A stretch of DNA of 40,700 bases from Chloroflexota bacterium. GTDB taxonomy: Bacteria > Chloroflexota > Dehalococcoidia > SZUA-161 > SpSt-899. The stretch is taken from positions 1-40,700 of the forward strand of contig JABMQN010000235.1 of the NCBI GenBank assembly GCA_013203045.1, written 5' to 3'. Both the position numbers and the translations under genes were made by a program. Each line of letters starts with the position of its first letter. Position 1 is the first letter of the stretch. Positions 33,325-40,700 of this stretch are shown piece by piece. The notes under the pieces were generated by a model. The model saw nothing but the letters and a program-made list of their open reading frames with translations. It did not search any database and had not been told where the DNA came from.

Positions 33325-33579
33325 ATGGAGGAATTCTTCCATTCCGTCACCGCATGGAAAATACTGTTTGTCCTGGGTTTCGTCAATGGAGGCCTGGGTA
33401 TCTTGCTGTTCTTCTCATGTAGATGCATACCGATGTCAGCCGCGATCGGAAGGCGTTTTATGAAGTATGGCTTCTATAAGCGATTCTACGGGCTTCACTG
33501 CTATCTGTGGCCAGTATTGATGCTGTCAGTGGTTGCCCATTCGGTTCTGGCTTACAAGTTTCTGGGAAATCCGTTCTGA
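33325..33579 (+). CDS. Small b-heme-like membrane protein
   Basis: The 84-residue product has two membrane helices (about 11-31 and 58-78). H58 and H72 are 14 residues apart on helix 2 ([17 protein letters not shown]), the same spacing as in the DUF4405 protein at 30783 and typical of b-type heme ligation. I infer a small cytochrome. It follows the rhodanese-DOMON gene by 27 nt with GAAGGAGGG, so it is the natural membrane partner for electron flow from quinol to DOMON heme. Confidence 0.65.
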   Translation: MEEFFHSVTAWKILFVLGFVNGGLGILLFFSCRCIPMSAAIGRRFMKYGFYKRFYGLHCYLWPVLMLSVVAHSVLAYKFLGNPF

Positions 33580-33622
33580 GTATCTTGGCTATTTCCAATC
33601 ATACAAAGAAGGAGGCAGCAAT

Positions 33623-34255
33623 ATGAGAGCGAAGATCGTGTTTTACAGTATGTATGGACATATCTACAAGATGGCAGAGGCTGTAGCTGAGGGAGCCAGG
33701 GAAATCGAAGGGGCATCAGTCGACCTACTTCAGGTTCCAGAATTGGTGCCAGATTCCGTTCTTGAGAAATCGGGGGCCAAACAAGCACGCGAAGCCTTTG
33801 CCCATATCCCCATAGCCAAACCGCAAGATTTGCTGGAGTCTGATGCTATTATATTTGGGACTCCAACTCGCTTCGGTAATATGTGTGGACAGATGCGCAA
33901 TTTTCTGGATCAGACCGGTGGTTTATGGGCACAAAATGCGTTTATTGGCAAGGTAGGTAGTGTTTTCACATCAAGTGCTACACAGCATGGGGGACAGGAA
34001 ACCACTATCATCAGTTTCCATTTCACACTACTCCATTTAGGTATGATCATTGTAGGTATGCCATATTGCGAGAAACGCCAGACAACACTTGAAGAGATCA
34101 CGGGAGGTAGCCCATATGGAGCCAGCACTATTGCAGGTGGCGATGGCAGTCGTTGGCCAAGTGAAAACGAGTTGGCTATGGCCAGATTCCAGGGACGTCA
34201 TGCAGCCAGGATTGCCAGAAGGTTGACAGGGGTACACGACGAGATTTGTAGATAA
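33623..34255 (+). CDS. wrbA: NAD(P)H:quinone oxidoreductase, WrbA type
   Basis: The 210-residue flavodoxin-like protein shows the WrbA signature: [20 protein letters not shown] (FMN phosphate loop), [57 protein letters not shown]. It reduces quinones by two electrons with NAD(P)H. ATG 33623 follows GAAGGAGG; the open frame from 33533 would overlap the membrane protein gene. The next gene starts 1 nt after its stop. Confidence 0.92.
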   Translation: MRAKIVFYSMYGHIYKMAEAVAEGAREIEGASVDLLQVPELVPDSVLEKSGAKQAREAFAHIPIAKPQDLLESDAIIFGTPTRFGNMCGQMRNFLDQTGGLWAQNAFIGKVGSVFTSSATQHGGQETTIISFHFTLLHLGMIIVGMPYCEKRQTTLEEITGGSPYGASTIAGGDGSRWPSENELAMARFQGRHAARIARRLTGVHDEICR

Positions 34256-34256
34256 A

Positions 34257-35672
34257 ATGAATACTGATTATGATTTGGTGATTGTTGGTGGAGGATCAGC
34301 CGGGATGACTGCTGCAGGATTCGCCATGCAGCTAGGAGCGCGTGTTGCTATTGTCGAGAAAAACAGGATGGGTGGGGACTGTACATGGTATGGTTGTGTC
34401 CCAAGTAAAACGCTTCTCAAGGTTGCCAAAGTGGTCCATACAATACGTTCAGCAGATCGCTTTGGATTGGAATCAATCGATCCGAATGTTGATATGAAGA
34501 AAGTGATGGGACACGTTCGGTCGGTAATCGACAATGTATACCAACATGAATCGCCGGATGCCCTGCGTGCAGATGGGATTGGAATTTTCATTGGGGATTG
34601 CCGGTTTCTCGATACTCACACTATTGCCGTTGATGATGTTTTCATTTCGTCGAAACGTTTCCTAATAGCTACAGGAGCCCATCCGTTTATTCCCCCAGTA
34701 GCTGGACTCGATACAGTTGAATATCTTACCTATGAGAGTATTTGGGATATTGAAAGGACAATTGAGCATTTGATAGTGGTGGGGGGAGGCCCAATCGGGT
34801 GTGAATTGGCTCAGGCGTTTCGGAGGTTAGGATCGAGAGTGTCTATTGTGGAGGGTGGTTCACGTCTATTGCCTCGAGATGATTCCTCGGCTTCATCTGT
34901 GATAGCGGAAGTTTTTCAGTCAGAAGGAATCACTTTGTATCTAAATGCCATGGCCGAACGCATCTGGCAATATCGAGATGGCACTCATCTCGTTGCTGGT
35001 GTAAATGAACTTATTGGTGATTCAATGCTAATTTCTATTGGACGACGTCCCAATGTGGATGGACTTGATTTAGAAAAAGCAGGTGTGAAATTCAGTGGTG
35101 CTGGGATCGAAGTAGATGATCACCTGCGTACCAGCCAAAGTCATATCTATGCTGCTGGCGATTGTATTGGAGGTTATCAGTTCACCCATTATGCAGGTTG
35201 GCAGGCATTCATGGCGGTGCGGAACGCTCTGCTTCCAGGGGCTACGAAAGGTATTAGTGAGCGTGTTCCATGGACAACGTTCACTGATCCCGAAGTGGCA
35301 CATATCGGGTTGACTGAAGAACAGGCTCGAGATAAGTTTGGTGATGCGGTGATGACCTGTGATTGGCCTATGGAACGCGTAGATCGGGCTCGTGCTGAAG
35401 GGGACACCAGAGGATTTATAAAACTCGTTCACAAGAAGGATGGAACGGTGCTCGGTACGACTATAGTCGCAGGGCGGGCTGGGGAGATGATTCACGAATG
35501 GGTTTTAGCTTTGGAGTACGGGCTCAAAATTGGCGACATTGCCCAAGCCATTCACGTCTATCCAACGTATTCCACTGCTAGCATACAAGCGGCTGCTGAC
35601 ATTCGAGTTACACAACTCCTCAGTGGAACTTCCGGCCGAGTGATTCGAGGGCTATCGAGACTTATTCGATAA
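34257..35672 (+). CDS. FAD-dependent pyridine nucleotide-disulfide oxidoreductase (Lpd/MerA-like)
   Basis: The 471-residue protein has FAD loop DLVIVGGGSAGMTAAGFA, redox pair GGDCTWYGCVPSKTLL (C42, C47), NAD loop HLIVVGGGPIGCELAQAF, and C-terminal dimer domain GRAGEMIHEWVLALEYG with HVYPTYSTA. The catalytic H-x-x-x-E of lipoamide dehydrogenase appears changed (HVYPTYS), and the C-terminal Cys pair and NmerA domain of mercuric reductase are missing. So it is a disulfide reductase of unknown substrate, often misnamed mercuric reductase. It is translationally coupled to wrbA. Confidence 0.88.
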   Translation: MNTDYDLVIVGGGSAGMTAAGFAMQLGARVAIVEKNRMGGDCTWYGCVPSKTLLKVAKVVHTIRSADRFGLESIDPNVDMKKVMGHVRSVIDNVYQHESPDALRADGIGIFIGDCRFLDTHTIAVDDVFISSKRFLIATGAHPFIPPVAGLDTVEYLTYESIWDIERTIEHLIVVGGGPIGCELAQAFRRLGSRVSIVEGGSRLLPRDDSSASSVIAEVFQSEGITLYLNAMAERIWQYRDGTHLVAGVNELIGDSMLISIGRRPNVDGLDLEKAGVKFSGAGIEVDDHLRTSQSHIYAAGDCIGGYQFTHYAGWQAFMAVRNALLPGATKGISERVPWTTFTDPEVAHIGLTEEQARDKFGDAVMTCDWPMERVDRARAEGDTRGFIKLVHKKDGTVLGTTIVAGRAGEMIHEWVLALEYGLKIGDIAQAIHVYPTYSTASIQAAADIRVTQLLSGTSGRVIRGLSRLIR

Positions 35673-35684
35673 TCAAGGAGACGA

Positions 35685-37100
35685 ATGGTTGATATTAAAA
35701 CGAGGCAACAAATCCGCGACCACATCTTCTGTGAGCTGACGCGTAGTATTTGCCCTGAATGTCGACGCGTAATTGATGCTCAAGTATTGTTACGTGATGG
35801 AGCAGTCTACTTGCGCAAGCGCTGTCCAGAGCATGGCTGGCATGAGGCATTGGTTTCGTCCGATGCGGAATGGTATATGGAATCACTCAAGTACAACAAA
35901 CCGGGAGCCATCCCGTTCGACTTTGCCACGCACGTCGATCAGGGCTGCCCCTCTGACTGTGGCCTTTGCCCAGAACATCAACAACACACGTGTGTTGGGT
36001 TAATTGAAATAACTACCCGATGCAACCTTGCTTGTCCCACATGTTTCGCTGATGCCGGTGTGGGGTATGATCTGAGCCTGGCGCAGGTTGAATCTATGCT
36101 GGATCGATTCGTGGAGACTGAGGGGGATCCCGAAGTGATTCAAATTAGCGGTGGAGAACCGACACTTCATCCTCAACTCATGGAAATCCTTGCTGCGGCT
36201 AGGAATCGGGGCATCTATCATGTGATGCTCAACACTAACGGGTTGCGACTGGCTCAGGACGTGGACTTTGTTCGTGAACTAAGCCAGTACAAACCGATTA
36301 TCTATCTTCAGTTTGACGGCCTGACGCCTGGAGTCTATCAGAATTTGCGAGGACGAGATCTTCGAGATATAAAAAGACAAGCACTCGAAAATGTTTCTAC
36401 ATCAGGTATGAATGTTCAATTAGTAGCTACGGTGGCCCAGGGTATCAATGATAACGAGGTTGGAGACATCCTGCGATTCGCTCTGGAACAGCCTGCCGTG
36501 CTTGGTGTCTGTTATCAACCGGTAACGTTTGCGGGTCGATGTCTGAATAATCACGATCCACTACATCGCATGACTCTGCCTGATGTACTCAATGCTCTGG
36601 AAGCGCAAACCGAAGGCTTGTTCCGGGTGAGTGACTTCCGGCCTGTCCCTTGTCCACATCCCACTTGTTTGGCTCGAACGTATGCTTTTGTGGATGGAGA
36701 CGAGATAGTCCCCATCCCACGCATACTAAATGTTGATGACTATTTAGACTTCGTTACCAATCGTCTGGTGCCGGAGTACTCATTAGAGCTACATTCGCTG
36801 CTGGAGTCGCTGTGGAGCATGTCGGCCATCACAGGCATTGAAAAGACAACCGCAGACTTGAACCGCTGTTGCGATTTAAGTCTGCCAGCAGGGACAAATT
36901 CTGAACGGTTTGCTGGGAACTTCTTCATGATCCACGTCCATGGTTTTATGGACGAATACACACTTGATGTTAAACGGCTGATGAAATGTTGTGTTCATGA
37001 GCTTCTGCCTGATGGCCGCGCAATTCCATTTTGTGCCTATAACACTTTGGGATACAGAGAACACGCTAATCAACAACAAGGGGGGCAGGTTGTCAGATAG
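35685..37100 (+). CDS. Tetraether-synthase-like (Tes/MJ0619 family) radical SAM enzyme
   Basis: The 471-residue protein has the order seen in Tes: an N-terminal Cys-rich part (C23, C26, C47, HG; then C88-P-S-D-C92-G-L-C95-P-E-H), a radical SAM core C113-N-L-A-C117-P-T-C120 with QISGGEPTLHPQ, then CPHPTCLARTYAFV, and a C-terminus with FMIHVHGFMDEYTLD, RLMKCCVHELLPDGRAIPFC. In Tes a rubredoxin-like iron site and several [4Fe-4S] clusters serve carbon-carbon coupling of lipid chains to make membrane-spanning tetraethers. Bacterial homologues are proposed for brGDGT-like lipids. Family membership is strong; the substrate in this organism is inference. The overlapping methyltransferase and nearby reductases fit an anabolic redox operon. 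Confidence 0.85.
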   Translation: MVDIKTRQQIRDHIFCELTRSICPECRRVIDAQVLLRDGAVYLRKRCPEHGWHEALVSSDAEWYMESLKYNKPGAIPFDFATHVDQGCPSDCGLCPEHQQHTCVGLIEITTRCNLACPTCFADAGVGYDLSLAQVESMLDRFVETEGDPEVIQISGGEPTLHPQLMEILAAARNRGIYHVMLNTNGLRLAQDVDFVRELSQYKPIIYLQFDGLTPGVYQNLRGRDLRDIKRQALENVSTSGMNVQLVATVAQGINDNEVGDILRFALEQPAVLGVCYQPVTFAGRCLNNHDPLHRMTLPDVLNALEAQTEGLFRVSDFRPVPCPHPTCLARTYAFVDGDEIVPIPRILNVDDYLDFVTNRLVPEYSLELHSLLESLWSMSAITGIEKTTADLNRCCDLSLPAGTNSERFAGNFFMIHVHGFMDEYTLDVKRLMKCCVHELLPDGRAIPFCAYNTLGYREHANQQQGGQVVR

Positions 37101-37887
37101 TGCTGTTGATCGAGAGATCAAGATCTGCTGCGCAACTTTTTATGAGAGCGAAGCTATTCGTATGTTGTTGGGAGAGAGCTTCCATCCCGGCGGTCTGGCC
37201 CTCACATACCATCTGGGAGAAGTGTTAGGATTGAACGAAGCCGATCATGTACTCGATGTTGCGTGTGGGCGAGGAGTATCGGCAGTTCATCTAGCAAAAA
37301 GCTTCAGTTGTCATATCACTGGCGCTGATTACAGCCATCAGAACATCGACGTTGCGAGGAATCACGCTGCTGAACAGGGAGTCTCTCATCTGGTTGGTTT
37401 TAGACAAGGCGATGCCGAAGGTTTGCCATTCCATGATCGCACCTTCGGTGCCGTGATATCTGAGTGCAGTTTTTGTACTTTTCCCAATAAAGAAATCGCT
37501 GCTGAGGAGATGGCACGTGTGGTCTGCAAAAACGGTCGCATAGGTTTCACGGATATGACTGTCAACGGTGCTTTGCCTGATGAGATCCGCTCAATGCTAT
37601 CCTGGGTGGCTTGTGTGACAGGGGCTGGCACTCCAGAGAACTATACAAGAATCTTAGAGAAGGCTGGATTTACTGATTTTGTTGTGGAGAATCAGAAGGA
37701 TTGGTTGCTGGAAATGGTTAGGGCGGTACGACGCAGGTTACTGGCCATCGAGTTGGCTGTCGGGCTGGGAAAGCTGGATCTTGGCGATTTGGATGTGAAC
37801 GAAGGCAAGCGGCTGGCCCAGAATGCCGTCGAGTTGATATATGATGGAACATTGGGCTACACGCTCATCGCCGGAAGGAGGGCATGA
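37090..37887 (+). CDS. SAM-dependent methyltransferase (class I)
   Basis: The product has about 265 residues from TTG 37090, which overlaps the radical SAM gene by 11 nt and follows AAGGGGGG. CCATFYESEAIRMLLGESFHPGG precedes the SAM site DHVLDVACGRGVSAVHLA and GADYSHQNIDVAR; the core ends ECSFCTFPNKEIAAEEMARV. The opening belongs to a subgroup related to ArsM/UbiE-like enzymes, with Cys in CSFCTF near the active region. The substrate is unknown; lipid, isoprenoid or arsenic are options. Being coupled to the Tes-like enzyme suggests lipid modification, which is inference. The longer frame (from ATG 36991) is less likely because it lies inside the upstream gene. Confidence 0.82.
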   Translation: MSDSAVDREIKICCATFYESEAIRMLLGESFHPGGLALTYHLGEVLGLNEADHVLDVACGRGVSAVHLAKSFSCHITGADYSHQNIDVARNHAAEQGVSHLVGFRQGDAEGLPFHDRTFGAVISECSFCTFPNKEIAAEEMARVVCKNGRIGFTDMTVNGALPDEIRSMLSWVACVTGAGTPENYTRILEKAGFTDFVVENQKDWLLEMVRAVRRRLLAIELAVGLGKLDLGDLDVNEGKRLAQNAVELIYDGTLGYTLIAGRRA

Positions 37888-37890
37888 GCC

Positions 37891-38298
37891 ATGCGAGCCA
37901 ACGCGATACTCAAAGTATTCCTGACCATCTTCCGAACACTGCTGTTTCCTGTTTGGGTAATTAACTGTGCCGTCGTGGGCGTGGCTTCTCGCATACCCGG
38001 CTGGCTGCGTGTCTATCAAGGATTGCTCACTCTAATGTGGATTCCGTTTCTGAGGCATATTGTGGCGACGAGCCGGATGTATCAGAACGTTGTCGTCACC
38101 CGACCGCTGCTGATAATGGTCTCAATTCCGGTCTTGGTGATCGCGGATATCTTTTTGACCATGCTGGTCGATATCGATTGTTCAGGCAAGCAGGACAAAG
38201 CCATGATCATCGATCGATGGCCATTCTCTTCCACAGAGGACGTATGCCAGATGCCATTCAACCGGAGTGGTCTGATTTTTCGATATTCTGTCCCGTAA
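37891..38298 (+). CDS. Small membrane protein of the Tes-like operon
   Basis: The 135-residue product has hydrophobic segments at about 7-30, 40-58 and 70-95 and no recognised motif. Its polar tail (CSGKQDKAMIIDRWPFSS ...) differs in character and may derive from a frame change. It begins 3 nt after the methyltransferase stop with AAGGAGGG, so it belongs to the same transcript. A membrane scaffold or lipid-handling role is possible. I do not recognise a family. Confidence 0.55.
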   Translation: MRANAILKVFLTIFRTLLFPVWVINCAVVGVASRIPGWLRVYQGLLTLMWIPFLRHIVATSRMYQNVVVTRPLLIMVSIPVLVIADIFLTMLVDIDCSGKQDKAMIIDRWPFSSTEDVCQMPFNRSGLIFRYSVP

Positions 38299-38712
38299 GA
38301 AAGGCATCGCTTGCTATACTAGTCCTTTTGGAGCATAGGTATTTTGATAAAAAATCAAAGCTAAGCTACGGATTACCCTTTTGGAGCGACAGTTCATTTC
38401 TTTACGTGGCTTTGATCATCCATAATAGCAGTGATGTGACCCAATATTTTGGTAGCGATTGAATTGAGGACTATTCCCATAGAAACGATAGAGCAAAACT
38501 AGTGACTTCTTGCGTGAGATATCACCGATTCGATCGCATATTTTGTCTCTATTTGTAGTATTTACCATAATGCACGATGGTATATCACATCTCAGTTTTG
38601 GTCAATCCTCAGGTCTCCTTGACAACTTGGTGACGGTTATGTAATATATTGACACTCTATCGAATGGAAGGTCTTTGATGTTGAACGGCTCCACATTTGA
38701 CAGGAGGTTGAT
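38299..38712. other. Gap before uspA with a consensus promoter
   Basis: No gene is evident. CCTTTTGGAGC occurs twice (38325-38335 and near 38380). The end holds the promoter described separately. The frame 38037-38462 on the plus strand is a shadow of the membrane protein gene. Confidence 0.5.
38619..38647 (+). promoter_or_regulatory. Near-consensus sigma-70 promoter for uspA
   Basis: TTGACA at 38619-38624 and TAATAT at 38642-38647 are separated by exactly 17 nt. The transcript would begin near 38654, leaving a leader of about 59 nt to the ATG at 38713. A consensus -35 with a single change in -10 predicts strong expression without an activator. Confidence 0.7.
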
Positions 38713-39180
38713 ATGTTCAAAAGGATTCTGGTATGCCTAGACGGGTCTTCACTGGCTGAGCAGATACTTCCCTATGTCACCGAACAAGCCAAACAGTTTA
38801 ACAGTAAGGTCGTTCTATTACAAGTAATCACACGTTCAGACGCCATTATAGCATCTATGACCGCAACTGGTGATCCATTGATGATGTCGTCACAAGTATC
38901 GTTTGAGAAAATTGAGTCCGAATCAGAAGAAACAAAGGCCTATCTTTCCAGGATAGCAAAGCAAATGGAAGACGCTGGCCTGGACGTGGAACATGTTGCT
39001 ATATTTGATCCGTTGCCCGGTCCAGCTATAGTAGATCATGCAAGTGAAAACAAGGTTGATCTCATAGCAATAGCTACACATGGGCGCAGTGGCCTCAGAC
39101 GTGCAATTTCCGGTAGCGTGGCGGACCATGTAATTCGAGAGTCGCATCTGCCAATTCTGTTGATCAGGCCACGTGAATGA
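38713..39180 (+). CDS. Universal stress protein (UspA family)
   Basis: The 155-residue product starts MFKRILVCLDGSSLAEQILP and has the nucleotide motif THGRSGLRRAISGSVADHVI followed by HLPILLIRP, so ATP binding is probable. ACAGGAGG precedes the ATG. It is alone in its transcript, driven by a near-consensus promoter. It is about as similar in layout to the UspA at 22626 as such paralogues usually are. Confidence 0.92.
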   Translation: MFKRILVCLDGSSLAEQILPYVTEQAKQFNSKVVLLQVITRSDAIIASMTATGDPLMMSSQVSFEKIESESEETKAYLSRIAKQMEDAGLDVEHVAIFDPLPGPAIVDHASENKVDLIAIATHGRSGLRRAISGSVADHVIRESHLPILLIRPRE

Positions 39181-39670
39181 TCGGGGCCGATGGCATCATT
39201 CATATTGGATTTGGATATTGGCTCTATACCATCAATCCTGACGGCTAAAGCAAATGGACCTTCAAGTAAATGTAGAACAAGTCTCGATGGCAATTTAAGA
39301 AATAGCCCGTCAACTCATTCAACAACGACTGCCATAGGTGGTATTAAAGTTTGCATAATATATGCAGTGCGACCGTCGTAGTCGGGGAATGAACAGCTAT
39401 AGATAGGTTCAAGGTGGTACAATAGCTTGGGGCAGGTCATTGCCTGCGCTGCTCCGCGAAATTTTGTTAAGTTTTTAAATTTTTGTGCTGTAATATCAAC
39501 GTCGGCGTCCCGAACACGGCGCGCTAACCAGGTTGCTCTACTCCGGGATGTTCCAGATTGCCATGTCTGCAGGAACACATTTTAACTTGTGGTAGAAAGA
39601 TACCGGATCATTTACGGAATGAGCGGAGGAATCCTTGGCCAAAAGGCAAGCTAATATCGGGACAAAACAA
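39181..39670. other. Gene-free stretch before the tRNA remnant
   Basis: No supported gene. Open frames on both strands (39190-39381 plus; 39578-39315 and 39293-39036 minus) lack ribosome sites and known motifs. The region could be decayed element DNA. Possible antisense remnants near 39036-39293 overlap the uspA gene and are best treated as chance. Confidence 0.4.
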
Positions 39671-39692
39671 TTTGGGCGGCATTTGGGCGGCA
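39671..39692. repeat. 11-bp perfect tandem repeat near the integration site
   Basis: TTTGGGCGGCA occurs twice head to tail (39671-39681, 39682-39692). Its spacing and shape match the TGTCGGCA pair, 11 nt apart, inside the dispersed repeats at 5354 and 15426. They may be binding sites for a recombinase. Confidence 0.75.
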
Positions 39693-39738
39693 ATTATGGG
39701 CTTCAAGTAGCTTATTGAGGTATAATTTGAAGCTGAAA

Positions 39739-39780
39739 GCCAACGTAGCTCAGGGGTAGAGCAGCGGTTTCGTAAGTCGC
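39739..39780 (+). tRNA. 5' half of a tRNA-Thr(CGT) gene, broken in the anticodon stem
   Basis: The sequence has acceptor 5' strand GCCAACG, D arm GCTCAGGGGTAGAGC and anticodon arm with loop TTCGTAA, anticodon CGT (39771-39773), which reads ACG. From 39776 on it departs from a tRNA: the 3' side of the anticodon stem pairs only with wobbles, and no T arm or 3' acceptor CGTTGGC follows. TATAAT at 39721-39726 may be its -10. A tyrosine integrase gene starts within 200 nt. This is the mark of integration into the anticodon region. Confidence 0.75.
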
Positions 39781-39927
39781 CAGTCCACGATCCAGTACCT
39801 TCTTCCTATTCATAAACACCCGGTAAACACACTATAATCCCCATTGGCTAAGGGGATCATAGATCAATTGACACGTTATCACAAATACCATCCAAACCGC
39901 TATTTTAATCGTTATAAGTGGGGTAAA

Positions 39928-40700
39928 ATGCTCTGGCAACAATTTGAAAGATCAAAACGAGCCGAAGGATTAAAAGACAAGACTCTACGCGAATACTACC
40001 GCGACTGTGAAGCCTTCGCAACATGGGCAGAACATACCTACGGCCAACGCTTCAAGGTGGACAAACCTATGCTTGACCATTACATGGCAAATCTATCAAA
40101 AACGGATCTATCCGCGCACCGACGCTACAACATCTTAACCGCACTAAAATCGTTCTATGATTGGTGTGAAAACGAAGGTATCCGAGACAATCCAGCCCGG
40201 AAGATAAAATACCCTAAATTGCCATCAAAGACCGTAGACACTTACCAGCAATCGGAAATTGACAGAGTATTGCCGCTACTAAACAACCGTGACGCCTTAA
40301 TGGTCCGCCTTTTCTTAGGGACCGGGCTCAGAGCGATGGAAATGCAAGAACTCGAAGTTCGCGATATTCAATTAGATCAACGCCAAATCCATATCCGAAA
40401 AGCCAAGATGGATAAAGAAGGCTTCGTTCCTATCCCTGATGATTTAATGCACGACATAGCTCACCATATCGCCCGGAAAGCTCCCAAAGATAAACTAATC
40501 GGTGTTTGCAAGGATAGAATGTGGCATATATGGGATAATGCCTGCAAGAAAGCCGGAGTGATACCGAGAGGACTCCATGTTATGCGCCATACATGGGCAT
40601 GTGACATGCTACTAGCAGGAATATCCGCGTATGACCTAATGCACCTGGGAAGGTGGACCGATATGAAAATGGTGGAAAGATATGCGGCAAACGTATCAAC
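39928..40700 (+). CDS. Tyrosine recombinase/integrase, 3' end beyond the window
   Basis: The frame is open from 39838 to the window end (257 residues from ATG 39928; TTG 39868 or 39844 could be used instead). A core-binding domain (SKRAEGLKDKTLREYYRDCE; NILTALKSFYDWCENEG) leads into the catalytic domain: R in FLGTGLRAMEMQEL, K in IRKAKMDKEGF, HVMRHTWACDML (H-x-x-R), HLGRWTDMKMVERY with the nucleophile near Y252. All catalytic residues are present. Members insert phages, ICEs or islands, often at tRNA genes, and here the gene sits next to a tRNA-Thr half. Only the last residues are missing. Confidence 0.92.
   Translation, partial: MLWQQFERSKRAEGLKDKTLREYYRDCEAFATWAEHTYGQRFKVDKPMLDHYMANLSKTDLSAHRRYNILTALKSFYDWCENEGIRDNPARKIKYPKLPSKTVDTYQQSEIDRVLPLLNNRDALMVRLFLGTGLRAMEMQELEVRDIQLDQRQIHIRKAKMDKEGFVPIPDDLMHDIAHHIARKAPKDKLIGVCKDRMWHIWDNACKKAGVIPRGLHVMRHTWACDMLLAGISAYDLMHLGRWTDMKMVERYAANVS

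Noticed and set aside
34257-35672. Mercuric reductase
   Set aside because: Lacks the NmerA domain and the C-terminal vicinal Cys pair; only the general disulfide-reductase core is present.
38037-38462. 141-codon plus-strand ORF
   Set aside because: It overlaps the membrane-protein gene in another frame and has shadow-like composition.

Overview
The window looks like a chromosomal segment of an anaerobic or microaerotolerant bacterium. It has many ferredoxin-linked enzymes (a tungsten/molybdopterin aldehyde oxidoreductase with its own polyferredoxin, and a two-subunit 2-oxoacid:ferredoxin oxidoreductase), two in-frame UGA codons placed exactly where selenocysteine would sit in thiol-redox enzymes, a hydrolytic haloalkane dehalogenase, and a tetraether-synthase-like radical SAM protein. 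Base composition is moderate and nearly all genes lie on the + strand with AGGAGG-type ribosome sites. A Chloroflexota (Dehalococcoidia-like) origin is my guess from this gene mix. I cannot prove it from the sequence.

Layout. 1-5800 is an accessory zone: a broken beta-propeller repeat gene, a MITE-like element, an Mrr restriction enzyme, unknown ORFs, an EVE-like/nuclease fusion, and over 1 kb of non-coding relics with a dispersed repeat. 5819-15138 is metabolic: phosphofructokinase-type sugar kinase, pyruvate kinase, DUF202, the AOR pair, and a 1229-residue glycosyltransferase-GH130 fusion. After a second relic-rich gap (15139-16320), 16321-25845 is a stress and redox island: DUF1059, ferredoxin, two VOC proteins, five ferritin-like proteins, KorAB, UspA, a small metallothionein, CopZ and a decayed yyaL.

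25891-31088 carries haloalkane dehalogenase, a CDGSH/Fer4_19 protein, DUF1801, a selenocysteine DsbA/FrnE-type protein, a selenocysteine glutaredoxin, a frameshifted thioredoxin reductase, a lipoprotein and a DUF4405 cytochrome. 31085-32234 is a gene graveyard (rpiB, betaine-binding protein and permease remnants). 32362-38298 is a compact, apparently single operon: rhodanese-DOMON lipoprotein, di-heme membrane protein, WrbA, FAD disulfide reductase, Tes-like radical SAM enzyme, methyltransferase and membrane protein. Direct repeats resembling Pho boxes lie upstream. The window closes with UspA, half of a tRNA-Thr(CGT) gene and a tyrosine integrase that runs off the end, which marks an integration site.

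Recurring theme: small tandem duplications (22 bp and 13 bp), one-base frameshifts and deletion joins break several genes, while two UGA 'stops' that look like breaks are better read as selenocysteine. The operon at 32362-38298 and the selenoprotein pair are the most promising systems.
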